In this document: positions 1-8,662 of the stretch, piece by piece | How the letters are laid out: every line of letters begins with the position of its first letter | Numbering within the stretch: the stretch's first letter is position 1 | NCBI GenBank assembly: GCA_965226185.1 | Contig: CBDDCT010000006.1 | Span: 1,240,001-1,304,000, forward strand | Direction of reading: 5' to 3' | Length of the DNA stretch: 64,000 nt | From: CBDCYS01 sp965226185 | GTDB lineage: Bacteria > Acidobacteriota > Terriglobia > Bryobacterales > UBA6623 | The notes under the pieces: model-generated | Databases searched by the model: none | What the model was told of the DNA's origin: nothing | What the model saw: the letters and a program-made list of their open reading frames with translations, nothing else | Translations under genes and position numbers: made by a program

Positions 1-2
1 CC

Positions 3-1359
3 GACATCAGGGACCTCAAGCAACTACGGCGTATTCCTCCCGAGGAATTTGTGGTTAAGGCCGCCGACGGCGAGACGAACCTCCACGGAGTCTTGTACCT
101 GAATTATGCACTGCGGCGTGGACCTGAGGAGGGCTGAGCCGCAAGGGACCATTGGGAACCCCCGAAAACATGGGGTAAAAAGGTAGGCTGGCAAAGATTT
201 CAGCTTCGCCAGCCAACCCCAAGGAGGTCACCCACATGGTTACCAGACGAAAACAGCATAGCTCCCAAAGGCCCGTCCAACAAGGCCCAGCCGTGACGGC
301 CTCGCGACCCAATAAAATCGGGGCTTCGACGCCTTACCACTTCCGCGGCAAGAAGCCGACTTTCCCTACGGCGGCTTTCTGCCGGTGGTCGGGAGGGCGC
401 TGATCTGAGAGCCTGGCTATGCGCTATGCATAAAATTTTATGCACTAGCCGTAACGCACTGGAAACACGTCACTTCCGAGCGAGGTTTTGACGACGCGGA
501 ATCTGGGCGGGAAGGGAAACCGGGGACGGAGAAGCCAAAAGACCAGTTGCCGAGCTACCACCTCACGACGACCGCCAACCCGCTACGAACGCAGCCACAC
601 TCGCAAAGTGAATCTGTGCATAATTCAGGTTGTATAAACCGTACGATTTCGACCCAGACCGCAAATATCCTGTCATCGACTTCGCGTAATGGGGGAGCTT
701 CCTATGTAGATTTGCAGAGGGTGTTCGTTCCGTGGCACTGGACGGATCAGCGGTGGGCTGTGCCAGAAGCTTTTGCTCAGTTGGGTTACATCACATTCGC
801 GGTGGAAAACCGCGGGACACCGGAGCGAGGTCGGAAGTTCCATGAGCCGTACCCAGGGCAGATGGGGCGATATGAGATTCCCGACCACGCCGCCGCCTTG
901 AAGCAGCTTGCGGACGAGAGAACCTACATCGACACGGATCGCGTCGGAATCTTTGGCCATTCCTGGGGCGGCCATTACGCCACACGTGCTCTTCTGCAGG
1001 CCCCGGACGTGTATCACGTGGGTGTCGCGTTGGCACCGGACAGCTATCTTCTTCATACCCCTGGTTACAGTGCCGAACTCTTCCTTGGGACACCTCAGGA
1101 CAACAAAGAGGCCTACGAGTATGCTTCCAATCTGTGGCTCGCGGACCGGTTAGAGGGCAAGTTGCTCATCATTCAGGGAACAGATGATACGAGCGTTCCT
1201 TTACCCGACGTGATGCTGATGATCGATGCACTGGTCAAGGCCGACAAGCGCTTCGATCTAATCTTGCTGCCGGGGGAAGGTCACTCGCCCAGCGAGAAGG
1301 TTCAACCGTATGTCGAAAAGGCGATTCGGGAATACTTCGCGGAGCACCTTAAGCCCTAG
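3..1359 (+). pseudogene. S9 (DPP-IV-like) prolyl oligopeptidase, 3' part, broken twice
   Basis: C-terminal part of a serine peptidase of the S9/dipeptidyl-peptidase IV type that cuts peptides after Pro or Ala; the gene starts before the window. Positions 3-97 read DLKQLRRIPPEEFVVKAADG and on to HGVLY, and the frame resumes after the inserted element (98-629) as YKPYDFDPDRKYPVIDF. Around 687-689 the frame hits TAA; removing one extra A at 688/689 gives DFAYGGASYVDLQRV and continues open to 1359. The catalytic triad is intact: Ser in GHSWGG, Asp in IQGTDDTSVP, His in LPGEGHSP. Two independent lesions, an element insertion and a +1 frameshift, make function unlikely. Confidence 0.85.
98..629 (+). 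mobile_element. IS1380 internal-deletion derivative (MITE-like, 532 bp)
   Basis: Bounded by the 13-bp inverted repeat CCTGAATTATGCA (98-110) and TGCATAATTCAGG (617-629), with a perfect 5-bp target duplication TTGTA at 93-97 and 630-634. Its left ~280 bp match the left end and first codons of the two full IS1380 copies at 23018 and 48443 (start MVTRRKQHSSQRPVQQG), and its right ~210 bp match their right end. The transposase core is deleted. It carries visible divergence from the full copies, so it is older. It can only have moved with transposase supplied in trans. Confidence 0.9.
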
Positions 1360-1419
1360 GCCGCATTTCCTAGTGCGTGGCGAGGCGAAGCCGCAGCGCC
1401 GTTCCCCGGCTGTGTAGGT

Positions 1420-2763
1420 TCACTGCCCTAGTACTTCATCTGTCCACTTGTCGTGCAGCTTGGTCAGCCGGCTCAGTACCTCCGGGTGATCCTTGGCCAG
1501 GTTATGGTGTTCGCTCGTGTCTTTGGAAAAATCGCTGAGAAAGATCTTTTCGTCTTCGCCGACAGGCCCGCGCATGGTGCGTTCGGCGTTGACGATCAGT
1601 TTCCAATTGCCCTCGCGAACGGCCCATTGCTTTCCGCGCTGCCAGTGGAAGACCTTGTGGGGCGATTTCGCCTCGGCTGAGAGTATGACCGGCATCAAGC
1701 TCTTACCGTCGATCTTCGTGCCGGGAAGCCCGGCGCCCGTGATCTCGGCGACCGTTGGGAGCCAATCGACGGAAGTAGCGAACTGATGGCGCACGGCGTT
1801 CTCGGGAATCACGCCCGGCAGACTGACAATGGCCGGCACTCGAATGCCGCCCTCGAATAAGCTGAACTTGGCTCCGCGGTAGGGGCCGGCGTTTCCGCCG
1901 CCGAACATCGTTCGCTCTTCGGTCGAGTGGCCGTGATCGGAGAGAAAGATGACCAGGGTGTTCTCGGTCAGCCCCAAGCGGCCGGCATGATCGAGAATCT
2001 CACCGACTTTCTCGTCCAGCGTCGAGACCAGCGCCGCGTAGTCACGCCGGGGTGAAGGCAAATTCTTGTAGTATTCCCGCCACTTGGGCGCCCCCTGCAA
2101 GGGGTAGTGGGGAATGTTGAACGGCAGATAGAGAAAAAACGGCTGATCCTTGTTGTTGCCGATGAACTCTTTGGCCTCACGCACGATCAGGTCGGCGAAG
2201 TGATTGCCGTCTTCTCAAATCTCGTTGTCGTCGCGCCACAAATCGTGATTATTGGGGCCATTCCAGTAGAAGAAATGTGAATAGTTGTCGATGCAGCCGC
2301 GCTTGTGACCGTAGAAGGAATCAAATCCCTGGTCGAGCGGCCCGCGCCCGTTGACTTCCCCAAGGTGCCACTTGCCCACTAGCGCCGTGCGGTAGCCCGC
2401 GGTCTTGAGCATCTCGGCCATCGTCACCTGCCCGGCGGGCATGCCGCGCTTGCCGAGGCCGACGTTGCCGGGCACTCCCGCTCGTTGCGGGTAACGTCCA
2501 GTCAGCAGAGCGGCCCGTGATGGGGAGCAAACCGGAGCGGCCACATAGAATTGCGTGAACCGCGTCCCGCGCCGCGCCAGAGAGTCGAGGTGGGGAGTGT
2601 AGAGGTCTTTCGCCCCGTAGATGTTGATGTCGATCGTCCCCTGGTCATCGGAGAAGATCAAAATGACGTTCGGCGGAAGGTCGGCCGCATATGCCCCCGG
2701 CGTCACAGTAGCGCAGGAGAGGAACGAACCCGCCAGGACCAGCAGGGACTTCCAGCCCGTCAT
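1420..2763 (-). pseudogene. Arylsulfatase-type sulfatase with an in-frame TGA
   Basis: Sulfatase family (alkaline-phosphatase fold), hydrolysing sulfate esters in the periplasm. The start at 2763 gives a signal peptide (MTGWKSLLVLAGSFLSCATV...AYA). The metal-binding Asp pair is in ILIFSDDQG (about residues 39-40), and the formylglycine motif CSPSR is at residues 79-83, inside PVCSPSRAALLTGRYPQR. Codon 183 is TGA (2215-2217); the frame then continues with EDGNHFADLIVREAKEF and GLTENTLVIFLSDHGHSTEE to the natural end, total 447 codons. Without readthrough the C-terminal 60% is lost. TGA is an ordinary stop elsewhere in the window. The gene starts 4 bp after the NTF2-like gene, so the two were probably cotranscribed. 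Confidence 0.8.
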
Positions 2764-2767
2764 GAGC

Positions 2768-3121
2768 TTAGCCTTTCGGAGTCGTCTTAGCCGCGAAGGT
2801 CTGTGCAACAATTTTTCCGTCTCGAACGATGAATGTGTCCGTGCCCAGATTATAATGCCTTTCCGCGGATTCCGCGTGCCAAACGATGAAGGCCAGCTCT
2901 CCCCGGACGATTTGCCGGTCCATGCCGAAAGAGGCGCCTGGCTTGGCGAATTCCGCAAAGAAGGACTCGAACAGGGGCTTTATCTCGTTCAAGCCTTCCA
3001 GCAGGCCGTCCGGCGTGCACAGGATCGAGTCTTCGTTGTAGTCCTCGAGAATTGCCGCCAGGTTACCTTCGCCAAAGGCCTGCAAGTGATGATTGAGTAC
3101 TTCTTCGGTCGACGCCGCCAT
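2768..3121 (-). CDS. SnoaL/NTF2-like small protein
   Basis: A 117-residue NTF2-like protein (SnoaL/DUF4440 type), a cone-shaped fold used for small-molecule binding or isomerase chemistry. The family pattern is visible: an N-terminal helix STEEVLNHHLQAFGEGNL, then ILEDYNEDSILCTPDGLLEG and the strands ELAFIVWHAES and YNLGTDTFIVRDGKIVAQTF. It ends 4 bp before the start of the sulfatase gene on the same strand. The substrate is not predictable from sequence. Confidence 0.8.
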   Translation of the reverse strand: MAASTEEVLNHHLQAFGEGNLAAILEDYNEDSILCTPDGLLEGLNEIKPLFESFFAEFAKPGASFGMDRQIVRGELAFIVWHAESAERHYNLGTDTFIVRDGKIVAQTFAAKTTPKG

Positions 3122-3483
3122 TCCGTGTTCTCCTCTATTCCGTCCCAGGCCCGTCCCAGGTCCGAGAGACCCAGACGCCCTCGACGTAGCCTAGCACGAC
3201 CAGGGTGGCGGCGGACTCAACCATCAAGATGTTCTGGAAGCCCGCGGAATCATTTCGGAATGCTTCGCCGGACTATCGCGTCTCAACTCCGGACGATCGA
3301 GCAGTACGAGTGTCGACGCGGCGCCCCGAGAGAGTGCGCCACGTTGCTGGTTGCTATTTTGCGAGGGATGCACACGAGCGGAACCGCTCGAATGAACAAC
3401 ACTGTTTCGCGGCGGGAAGTTTTGAGATGGGCACGGCCGTGTCGGGCCGTGCCCATTTTTTCGACGCTAAGTGAGAGGCTGAC
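3122..3483. other. Intergenic, no gene; carries a plus-strand terminator
   Basis: 362 bp between two minus-strand genes. A short plus-strand open frame from about 3391 (NNTVSRREVLRWARP) looks like a Tat start but ends within about 30 codons and matches no larger gene. The only clear structure is the hairpin at 3427-3461. Confidence 0.5.
3427..3461 (+). terminator. Strong rho-independent terminator, plus orientation
   Basis: A perfect 12-bp stem ATGGGCACGGCC (3427-3438) / GGCCGTGCCCAT (3445-3456) with a 6-nt loop is followed by a T run to 3461. The T tract lies on the plus strand although both flanking genes run minus, so the transcript it would end is unidentified. Confidence 0.7.
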
Positions 3484-3690
3484 TTAGCGGGTCTTTACTA
3501 CGTTGATGGCTTGCAGACCCTTGGGGCCTTGCTCTACGTCGAACTCGACTTCGGATCCGTCCTCCAGGCTGCGGTAGCCGTCGCCTTGAATAGCCGAAAA
3601 ATGTACGAAAACATCTCCGCCACTCGATCGCTCGATGAATCCGTAACCTTTGGATTCGTTAAACCACTTCACAACACCTTGTTCCGGCAT
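3484..3690 (-). CDS. Cold-shock protein, CspA family
   Basis: A 68-residue cold-shock domain protein, an OB-fold RNA/DNA-binding chaperone that melts mRNA secondary structure. The whole domain is visible: GVVKWFNESKGYGFIERSSG holds RNP-1 (KGYGFI) and DVFVHFSAI holds RNP-2, then YRSLEDGSEVEFDVEQGPKG and a QAINV ending. The length is that of a single-domain Csp. An AAGGAG box lies about 8 nt before the ATG. The 425-bp space upstream leaves room for the long 5' leader usual for csp genes; no specific element was identified. Confidence 0.95.
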   Translation of the reverse strand: MPEQGVVKWFNESKGYGFIERSSGGDVFVHFSAIQGDGYRSLEDGSEVEFDVEQGPKGLQAINVVKTR

Positions 3691-3956
3691 TACAACAATC
3701 TCCTTGAAATTCTTTCTATTTGTCTGAGCTAGCCTAAGATCTTGCAGGTGGGACGATCCAGAGGTTGGAACCTTTGTTACTTTCCGTTCTGCGAAACGAT
3801 GGTAGGGAGTTCAGGAATCAAAACAACATTTTTAGTATGGCACGTGCCGCGATTTTGTGCCAGTCAGTCTGCTCTTTTCGGCGTTCAGCACGAGGTTCCA
3901 AGCGCCCGGTTGTTGAGCGGCTCGCTTCGGGCAAACCATCCGAAATACAGCCAAAC

Positions 3957-4034
3957 CTGCATCTCACCACCTGACGGTCGAAGCACGTCAGCGGCCCGGA
4001 TAGGCCCGCCATTACTTCGTTGCGCTTGCTCGCC
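3957..4034 (+). repeat. Dispersed intergenic repeat, copy 1
   Basis: The core CATTACTTCGTTGCGCTTGC plus TCGC at 4010-4033 is identical over 24 nt to 19181-19204 and 22/24 to the reverse complement of 29725-29748. The upstream part CTCACC(A/G)CCTGACGG(T/C)CGAAGC is also shared with the third copy. All three copies lie between genes. Confidence 0.75.
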
Positions 4035-4071
4035 GGAAGACCGTACCGGCCGAGGCTTTCCAGGCCCCTGG

Positions 4072-4077
4072 TATAAT
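4072..4077 (+). promoter_or_regulatory. Consensus -10 box (TATAAT) upstream of gatB
   Basis: A perfect TATAAT lies 38 nt before the gatB ATG at 4116, followed by an AGGAGA ribosome site at 4105-4110. No good -35 box is visible at the usual spacing. The 16 bases that overlap the start of this box (4059-4074) recur exactly inside gatB at 4276-4291. Confidence 0.5.
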
Positions 4078-4115
4078 GCCGTTCGAGGTTTCAACCGCTC
4101 CAACAGGAGAGCTGC

Positions 4116-5626
4116 ATGGAAGTTATGGAAGCGGGTCTTGCTGATCCCGATACCGTCGCGAAATACGAGCCGGTGATCGGTCTGGAAGTCCACGTCCAGC
4201 TTTCGACGAAGACAAAGATTTTCTGCGCCTGTTCCACGGAATTTGGCAATCCTCCCAATACCCAGACGTGTCCGGTCCAGGCCCCTGGTATTGCCTGGGC
4301 CTGCGAAGACAAAGATTTTCTGCGGGCGCGCTTCCGGTGCTGAACCGAGAAGTTGTCAATAAGGCGATCCGGGCGTCTTTGGCGCTGAACTGCGAGGTGC
4401 GGCCGTTTTCGCGGTTCGCGCGCAAGAATTACTTTTATCCGGACCTGCCGAAGGGCTATCAGATTTCTCAATTCGATCAGCCCCTGGCCGAGCACGGCTG
4501 GCTCGACGCGCCTCTCGAGAAGGGAGTGAAGCGCATCGGCATCACGCGCCTTCATCTCGAGGACGATGCGGGGAAAAACACCCATGACGGGTTTAGCGAC
4601 AGCGATCGCTACAGCTACGTGGACCTCAACCGTACCGGTGTTCCGCTGGCGGAAATCGTAAGCGAGCCCGACATTCGCGGTTCCGAGGAAGCCGTCGCCT
4701 ACTTGAATGAGCTGAAGCTGACGATGCAGTACGTCGGCGTGTCGAGCTGCGACATGGAGAAGGGCCATTTGCGCTGCGATGCCAATATTTCCGTTCGGCC
4801 CCGAGGCGCCGAGAAATTTGGAACTCGGACGGAGGTCAAAAATCTCAACTCCTTCCGCTTCTTGAAACAGGCGATTGAGTACGAAATTGCGCGGCAGGTC
4901 GGCGTGATCGAAGCCGGTGGCGAGATTCGGCAGGAGACGCGGCTTTACAACGTCAACAGCGGCGTGACGGCGGCGATGAGGTCGAAGGAGCACGCCCACG
5001 ACTATCGCTACTTCCCCGAGCCTGATTTGATGCCGCTCGTCGTCAGTGACGAATGGAAGCAGCAGATGCGGGACTCGATGCCGGAGCTGCCCGCGGCGCG
5101 GCGCGCGCGCTTCGCCGGGGACTACGGCGTGTCGGAGTACGATGCCCGCGTTCTCACCTCGACACAAGGAATCGGGGACTATTTTGAAGAGGTTGCCAAG
5201 GTTTCGGGCGAGCCGAAGCAAGCGGCTAATTGGGTACAGGGGGAGCTGAGCGGAGCGCTCAACACAGCGGGCAAGGCGCTGAGTGAGTCGCCCGTCTCGG
5301 CGCGGGACCTGGGCGGGCTGGTCGGACTGGTCACTGACGGAACGATCTCGGGCAAGCTGGGTAAAGAGGTCTTTGCCAAGATGTTCGACAGCGGCCGCAC
5401 GGCGAGCGCGATCATCGAGGCGGAAGGCCTGAAGCAGATCAGCGACACCGGCGAACTCGAAAAGCTGATCGACGAGGTCATCGCCGGCAATCAAAAACAG
5501 GTAGAAACCTATCGCGGCGGCAAGACGGGAGTGCTGGGTTTTTTCGTCGGACAAATCATGAAGGCGACACGGGGCCAGGCGAATCCGAAGGTCGTTAATG
5601 AGCTACTGAGGAAGAAACTGGGCTAG
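4116..5626 (+). pseudogene. gatB: Asp/Glu-tRNA amidotransferase subunit B, frameshifted by a 32-nt insertion
   Basis: GatB of the GatCAB complex, which converts mischarged Glu-tRNA(Gln) or Asp-tRNA(Asn) to the correct amide form. The N-terminus reads VAKYEPVIGLEVHVQLSTKT and CSTEFGNPPNTQTCPV, then leaves frame. The frame returns at GALPVLNREVVNKAIRASLA and runs through the cradle (ARKNYFYPDLPKGYQIS, LHLEDDAGK) and the YqeY-like tail. The expected CLGLPGALPVLN is regained exactly if 14 nt (4278-4291) and 18 nt (4305-4322) are removed. A GTG restart at 4268 would drop about 50 N-terminal residues, so normal product is doubtful. asnS at 12252 covers Asn-tRNA charging, but a Gln route would still need GatCAB or GlnRS elsewhere. 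Confidence 0.85.
4276..4324 (+). other. Two templated insertions inside gatB
   Basis: 4276-4291 is an exact 16-nt copy of 4059-4074 (gatB promoter region), and 4304-4324 is an exact 21-nt copy of 4207-4227 (gatB codons for KTKIFCA). Between them, 4292-4304 is original gene sequence. The net addition over the reconstructed gene is 14 + 18 nt. See the finding on templated insertions. Confidence 0.85.
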
Positions 5627-5871
5627 GATGAGCGTTGAGCCGCGACCGTTAGGGAGCGGTTGCCGCAAGCGGATCAATCGGCCGCGGCGGAAATTGAAAG
5701 CTCACGCCCACTGAGGCTGTGGATGGATCCGCTCGAAATAACCGCTTGCTGACGCGCGCGGCTCCAGCGTCGAGCCTCGGTCGTTGGCCGCTTCGATGCG
5801 CCTCATCCGACAGGGGTCCCCGCGCCCTGTTTGGTTGGGGCTGGTCCGCGTGAAAGCGTAGGAGGCAAACC

Positions 5872-6813
5872 ATGAAAAAAGTTGACATTACCAGGCGGCG
5901 GATTCTCATGGGCGCCGCGGCGGGAAGTGCGGCCACGATGGGAATGACGGCACCGGCGGCCAAGACTGGTGAGGCCTCCAGTCCAACCATTTGCCTTTTT
6001 TCGAAGCACCTGCCTCACCTGAACTATCCCGAACTGGCGAAGGCCCTAAGAGACTTCAGGTTTCCCGGGGTTGACCTGACCGTGCGTCCCAAGGGACACG
6101 TTCTGCCTGAGAACGTCGAGCGCGACCTGCCCAAGGCCGTTGACGCATTGCGTGCCGAGGGGATCACGATTCCGATGGTCACGACCGGTCTCACCTCAGC
6201 CAGCGACCCCGCCGCGCGGCCGACTCTGTACACGGCCGCCAAGCTGGGTGTGCCCCTCTACAAGCTGGGCTACTACCGCTACGGGGACCTCGCGAAGCTC
6301 GACGAAACGCTGGAGCGTGTCAAGCGCGAGGTTGAGGGCTTGGCGGCGCTCGGGCGGCACGCGGGTATACAAGGCGGCTTTCACACGCATTCGGGGCGCT
6401 CGGTCGGTGCGGTCATGTGGGACAACTGGTGGATCCAGCGCGATGCCGACCCCCAGTGGATGAGCTGTTACTACGACCCCTGCCATGCCACGATCGAAGG
6501 CGGCTCGTGGGGCTGGAAGGTAGGCTACCACCGCCTCGCCGACCGGGTCACGATGGTGTCCATCAAGGATTTCTTCTGGGAAAAACAGAACGGGGAGTGG
6601 AAAATTCGCATGTGCCCGCTGGGAGAAGGCATGGTGCGGTTCCCTGAGTTTTTCCAGATGCTGGCTGCCGGCGGATTCCGGGGGCCGCTCTCGCTGCACA
6701 TCGAGTACGAGATCGAGGGTTCGACGGAGTCCTTGCGCCGCGAGAAAACCATGGCGGCGATTGCCCGGGATCTCGCCTTCCTCAAGAAGCACGTCCGAGC
6801 AGCATTTGGGTAG
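5872..6813 (+). CDS. Tat-exported sugar-phosphate isomerase/epimerase-like TIM barrel
   Basis: A 313-residue AP-endonuclease-2/xylose-isomerase-like TIM-barrel protein. The N-terminus MKKVDITRRRILMGAAAGSA is a Tat signal, so the protein acts in the periplasm. Typical barrel segments follow: FPGVDLTVRPKGHV, LGVPLYKLGYYRYGDL, IQGGFHTHSG, CYYDPCHATIEGG and GPLSLHIEYEIEG. The His, Asp and Glu of these segments are the usual metal ligands of the family. A strong AGGAGG site sits 7 nt before the ATG. It is flanked by oppositely oriented or broken genes and stands alone. The sugar substrate cannot be told. Confidence 0.85.
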   Translation: MKKVDITRRRILMGAAAGSAATMGMTAPAAKTGEASSPTICLFSKHLPHLNYPELAKALRDFRFPGVDLTVRPKGHVLPENVERDLPKAVDALRAEGITIPMVTTGLTSASDPAARPTLYTAAKLGVPLYKLGYYRYGDLAKLDETLERVKREVEGLAALGRHAGIQGGFHTHSGRSVGAVMWDNWWIQRDADPQWMSCYYDPCHATIEGGSWGWKVGYHRLADRVTMVSIKDFFWEKQNGEWKIRMCPLGEGMVRFPEFFQMLAAGGFRGPLSLHIEYEIEGSTESLRREKTMAAIARDLAFLKKHVRAAFG

Positions 6814-6925
6814 CAGCGCCGGGCGCGGACCAGCCTTGAATCCGCGCGATCCTGCCCGGCGGATTGGGATTGTCTGGGCCAGGAACGAGGAGGGCTGCAC
6901 TCAAGAAAGCGCCTGCCATGCCGGG

Positions 6926-8284
6926 TTAGTTGAGAATGCGTGCGCGAGTGCTGCCGGCGCTGCAGCTCGTGATCAAGATCTCGGCCAACTTTCCCGGCGA
7001 AGGCGCCGAGTCCTCAAGTGCAACGCCAATGTAGTTATCGGTCAGGGCCTGCGTCTCCCGTTCGCCGTGCTGGTCCAGGATCACAGCGGAAAATCGGCTT
7101 CCCACGAGTGACTGACGGTAGGCCAGGTTCTTTTCCGCGATCCGCTCGCGAAGAATCCGGTTGCGGCGCTTCTTGACGGGAGCGGGGACTTGGCCCGCCA
7201 TTTCCGCTGCTTCGGTTCCCGGGCGCTGCGAGTACGTGAAAACGTGCAAGTAGGTGAACGGCAACTCAGAGACCAACTGCCTGGTCGCTTCGAAGTCCTC
7301 ATCCGTTTCACCGGGGAAGCCGACCATGACGTCGGCTCCGATGGCCGCGGCGGGCATCAGGTTGCGGGCCCGCCTGACCCGGTCCGCGTAGTGACGGACA
7401 CGGTAGCGCCGGCGCATCGCCTTCAGAACGGCGTCGGAGCCCGACTGCAGCGGGATGTGGATGTGCTTGCATATGCGGCTGTTCGAGGAGACCAGATCGA
7501 GCAGATCGTTTGTCCAGTCCATGGGCTCGACTGAACTGATGCGAAGCTTCCGGACCCCGGTTTCCGTCAAGATCTTGCGCAGAAGAGCCGCGAAACGAGG
7601 CCGGCCCGGCAGATCACGGCCCCAACGGCCCAGGTTGATCCCAGTGAGAACGACCTCCGAATAGCGAGCGGCCAAGCCACGAATTTGCTCGATCACTCGT
7701 TCGGCGGGCGCGCTTCGGCTGCCGCCGCGCACGGACGGGATGATGCAGAAGCGGCAACGGTTGTTGCAGCCATCCTGGATTTTGAGGTTCGGACGAGTGC
7801 GGTCTTGTCCAGCCTCGATTACCGCCGCGGAGAGGAAGCTCTGCTGTTCAGAGATGTCGCCGACCAAAGTGCCGCCTTCGCGGATTTCTCCGTGGTACGC
7901 CAGCCCTCCAGGGCTTGACAGCCCGCTAATCTGAACGAGCCGCGGAGCGACAATGTCGCCGATAATGGCCTTGTGGGAATTTCCCACCACCCACTTCACG
8001 CCCGGCAAGGCGGAAAGTTCCTTGGGCCTCCGTTGTGCATAGCACCCGGTGACGAGAATCTCGGCGCCGGGATTTTCGCGGTTCAGGCGGCGCACGGTTT
8101 GGCGCGCGTCCTGATCCGCCTGGTGCGTGACGGTACAGGTATTGACTATCACGACGTCCGCGGCGGATGAGGCGGATTCGGCCCTCAGCCCGCGAGCGGC
8201 CAGGTCGGCGGCCACGGCCGCGCCATCGGCCTGAGTTGCCCGACAACCGAAGTTTTTGACATAGAAGGTCTTTGGGGCGGGCAT
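6926..8284 (-). CDS. mtaB: tRNA t6A37 methylthiotransferase MtaB
   Basis: A 452-residue radical-SAM methylthiotransferase that converts t6A to ms2t6A at position 37 of ANN-decoding tRNAs. Domains in order: a UPF0004 domain with the three auxiliary-cluster Cys (NFGCRATQAD, VNTCTVTHQAD, VTGCYAQRRP); the radical-SAM core with CNNRCRFCIIPSVRGGSRS; and a C-terminal TRAM-like region (LVGSRFSAVILDQHG). The opening FYVKNFGCRATQAD and the TGINLGRWG segment point to MtaB rather than MiaB or RimO. It is transcribed alone. Confidence 0.9.
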   Translation of the reverse strand: MPAPKTFYVKNFGCRATQADGAAVAADLAARGLRAESASSAADVVIVNTCTVTHQADQDARQTVRRLNRENPGAEILVTGCYAQRRPKELSALPGVKWVVGNSHKAIIGDIVAPRLVQISGLSSPGGLAYHGEIREGGTLVGDISEQQSFLSAAVIEAGQDRTRPNLKIQDGCNNRCRFCIIPSVRGGSRSAPAERVIEQIRGLAARYSEVVLTGINLGRWGRDLPGRPRFAALLRKILTETGVRKLRISSVEPMDWTNDLLDLVSSNSRICKHIHIPLQSGSDAVLKAMRRRYRVRHYADRVRRARNLMPAAAIGADVMVGFPGETDEDFEATRQLVSELPFTYLHVFTYSQRPGTEAAEMAGQVPAPVKKRRNRILRERIAEKNLAYRQSLVGSRFSAVILDQHGERETQALTDNYIGVALEDSAPSPGKLAEILITSCSAGSTRARILN

Positions 8285-8364
8285 GAGAGGTGCCGGCGAG
8301 GACCGTTTGGCTAAGGCTTTCTTGTTCTAGGGGTATAGGTGAGCTGGCGGTTTTTTGGGCAACG

Positions 8365-8655
8365 GCCCCAATGCTGTTCACTTAGTGGTTTCGCGGACGG
8401 TTTTTGTTCGATGGCGGGCGGTATTGTATCGGGTGCCGTTGAACGCCCGCCGCGCATCGCTATCCGCGGAGACGTACGGGCCAGTTTGCTCCTGCGCCCC
8501 GTCCGGGGCTTGTCATTGATGGTTCTTACACCCCTGGATGGTTTTCGCCCCCAGGGTTCCGCTTCGCTCCACCCTGGGCTACTATCCTGCGCCGCTTCGC
8601 GGCTTAACGGCTCTGGGCTCGAAACTCAAAGGCCCTAAGTGAACGGTGTTGGGGC
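8365..8655. mobile_element. MITE-like element, 291 bp, imperfect terminal inverted repeats
   Basis: Ends GCCCCAATGCTGTTCACTTAG (8365-8385) and CTAAGTGAACGGTGTTGGGG plus C (8635-8655) are inverted repeats differing at about three positions. The interior holds the palindromic run CCCCGTCCGGGGC and a CCCAGGGTTCCGCTTCGCTC block that recurs at 41212-41337. It encodes nothing and fills the gap between mtaB and rpsU. No target duplication was recognised. Confidence 0.65.
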
Positions 8656-8662
8656 TAGTCCG

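Larger units (their letters stand above)
3691..4115. other. Intergenic region between divergent csp and gatB
   Basis: No gene is supported in these 425 bp. The region holds a copy of a dispersed repeat (about 3957-4034) and, on the plus strand, the gatB promoter region and ribosome site. Confidence 0.6.

Noticed and set aside
2215..2217. TGA in the sulfatase as a selenocysteine codon
   Set aside because: Sulfatases use Cys or Ser formylglycine at CSPSR, which is intact 100 codons earlier; no homologue is known to need Sec at this place, and no SECIS-like hairpin was evident.
3391..3480. Short frame NNTVSRREVLRWARP resembling a Tat signal
   Set aside because: It ends after about 30 codons, runs through the terminator hairpin and has no downstream mature protein.
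2621..3487. A 288-codon plus-strand open frame across the sulfatase start, NTF2-like gene and intergenic region
   Set aside because: Spans two real genes in antisense plus noncoding sequence; Arg/Pro-rich and without a domain.
4091..5554. A 487-codon minus-strand open frame over gatB
   Set aside because: Antisense shadow of a conserved gene with no recognisable domain.
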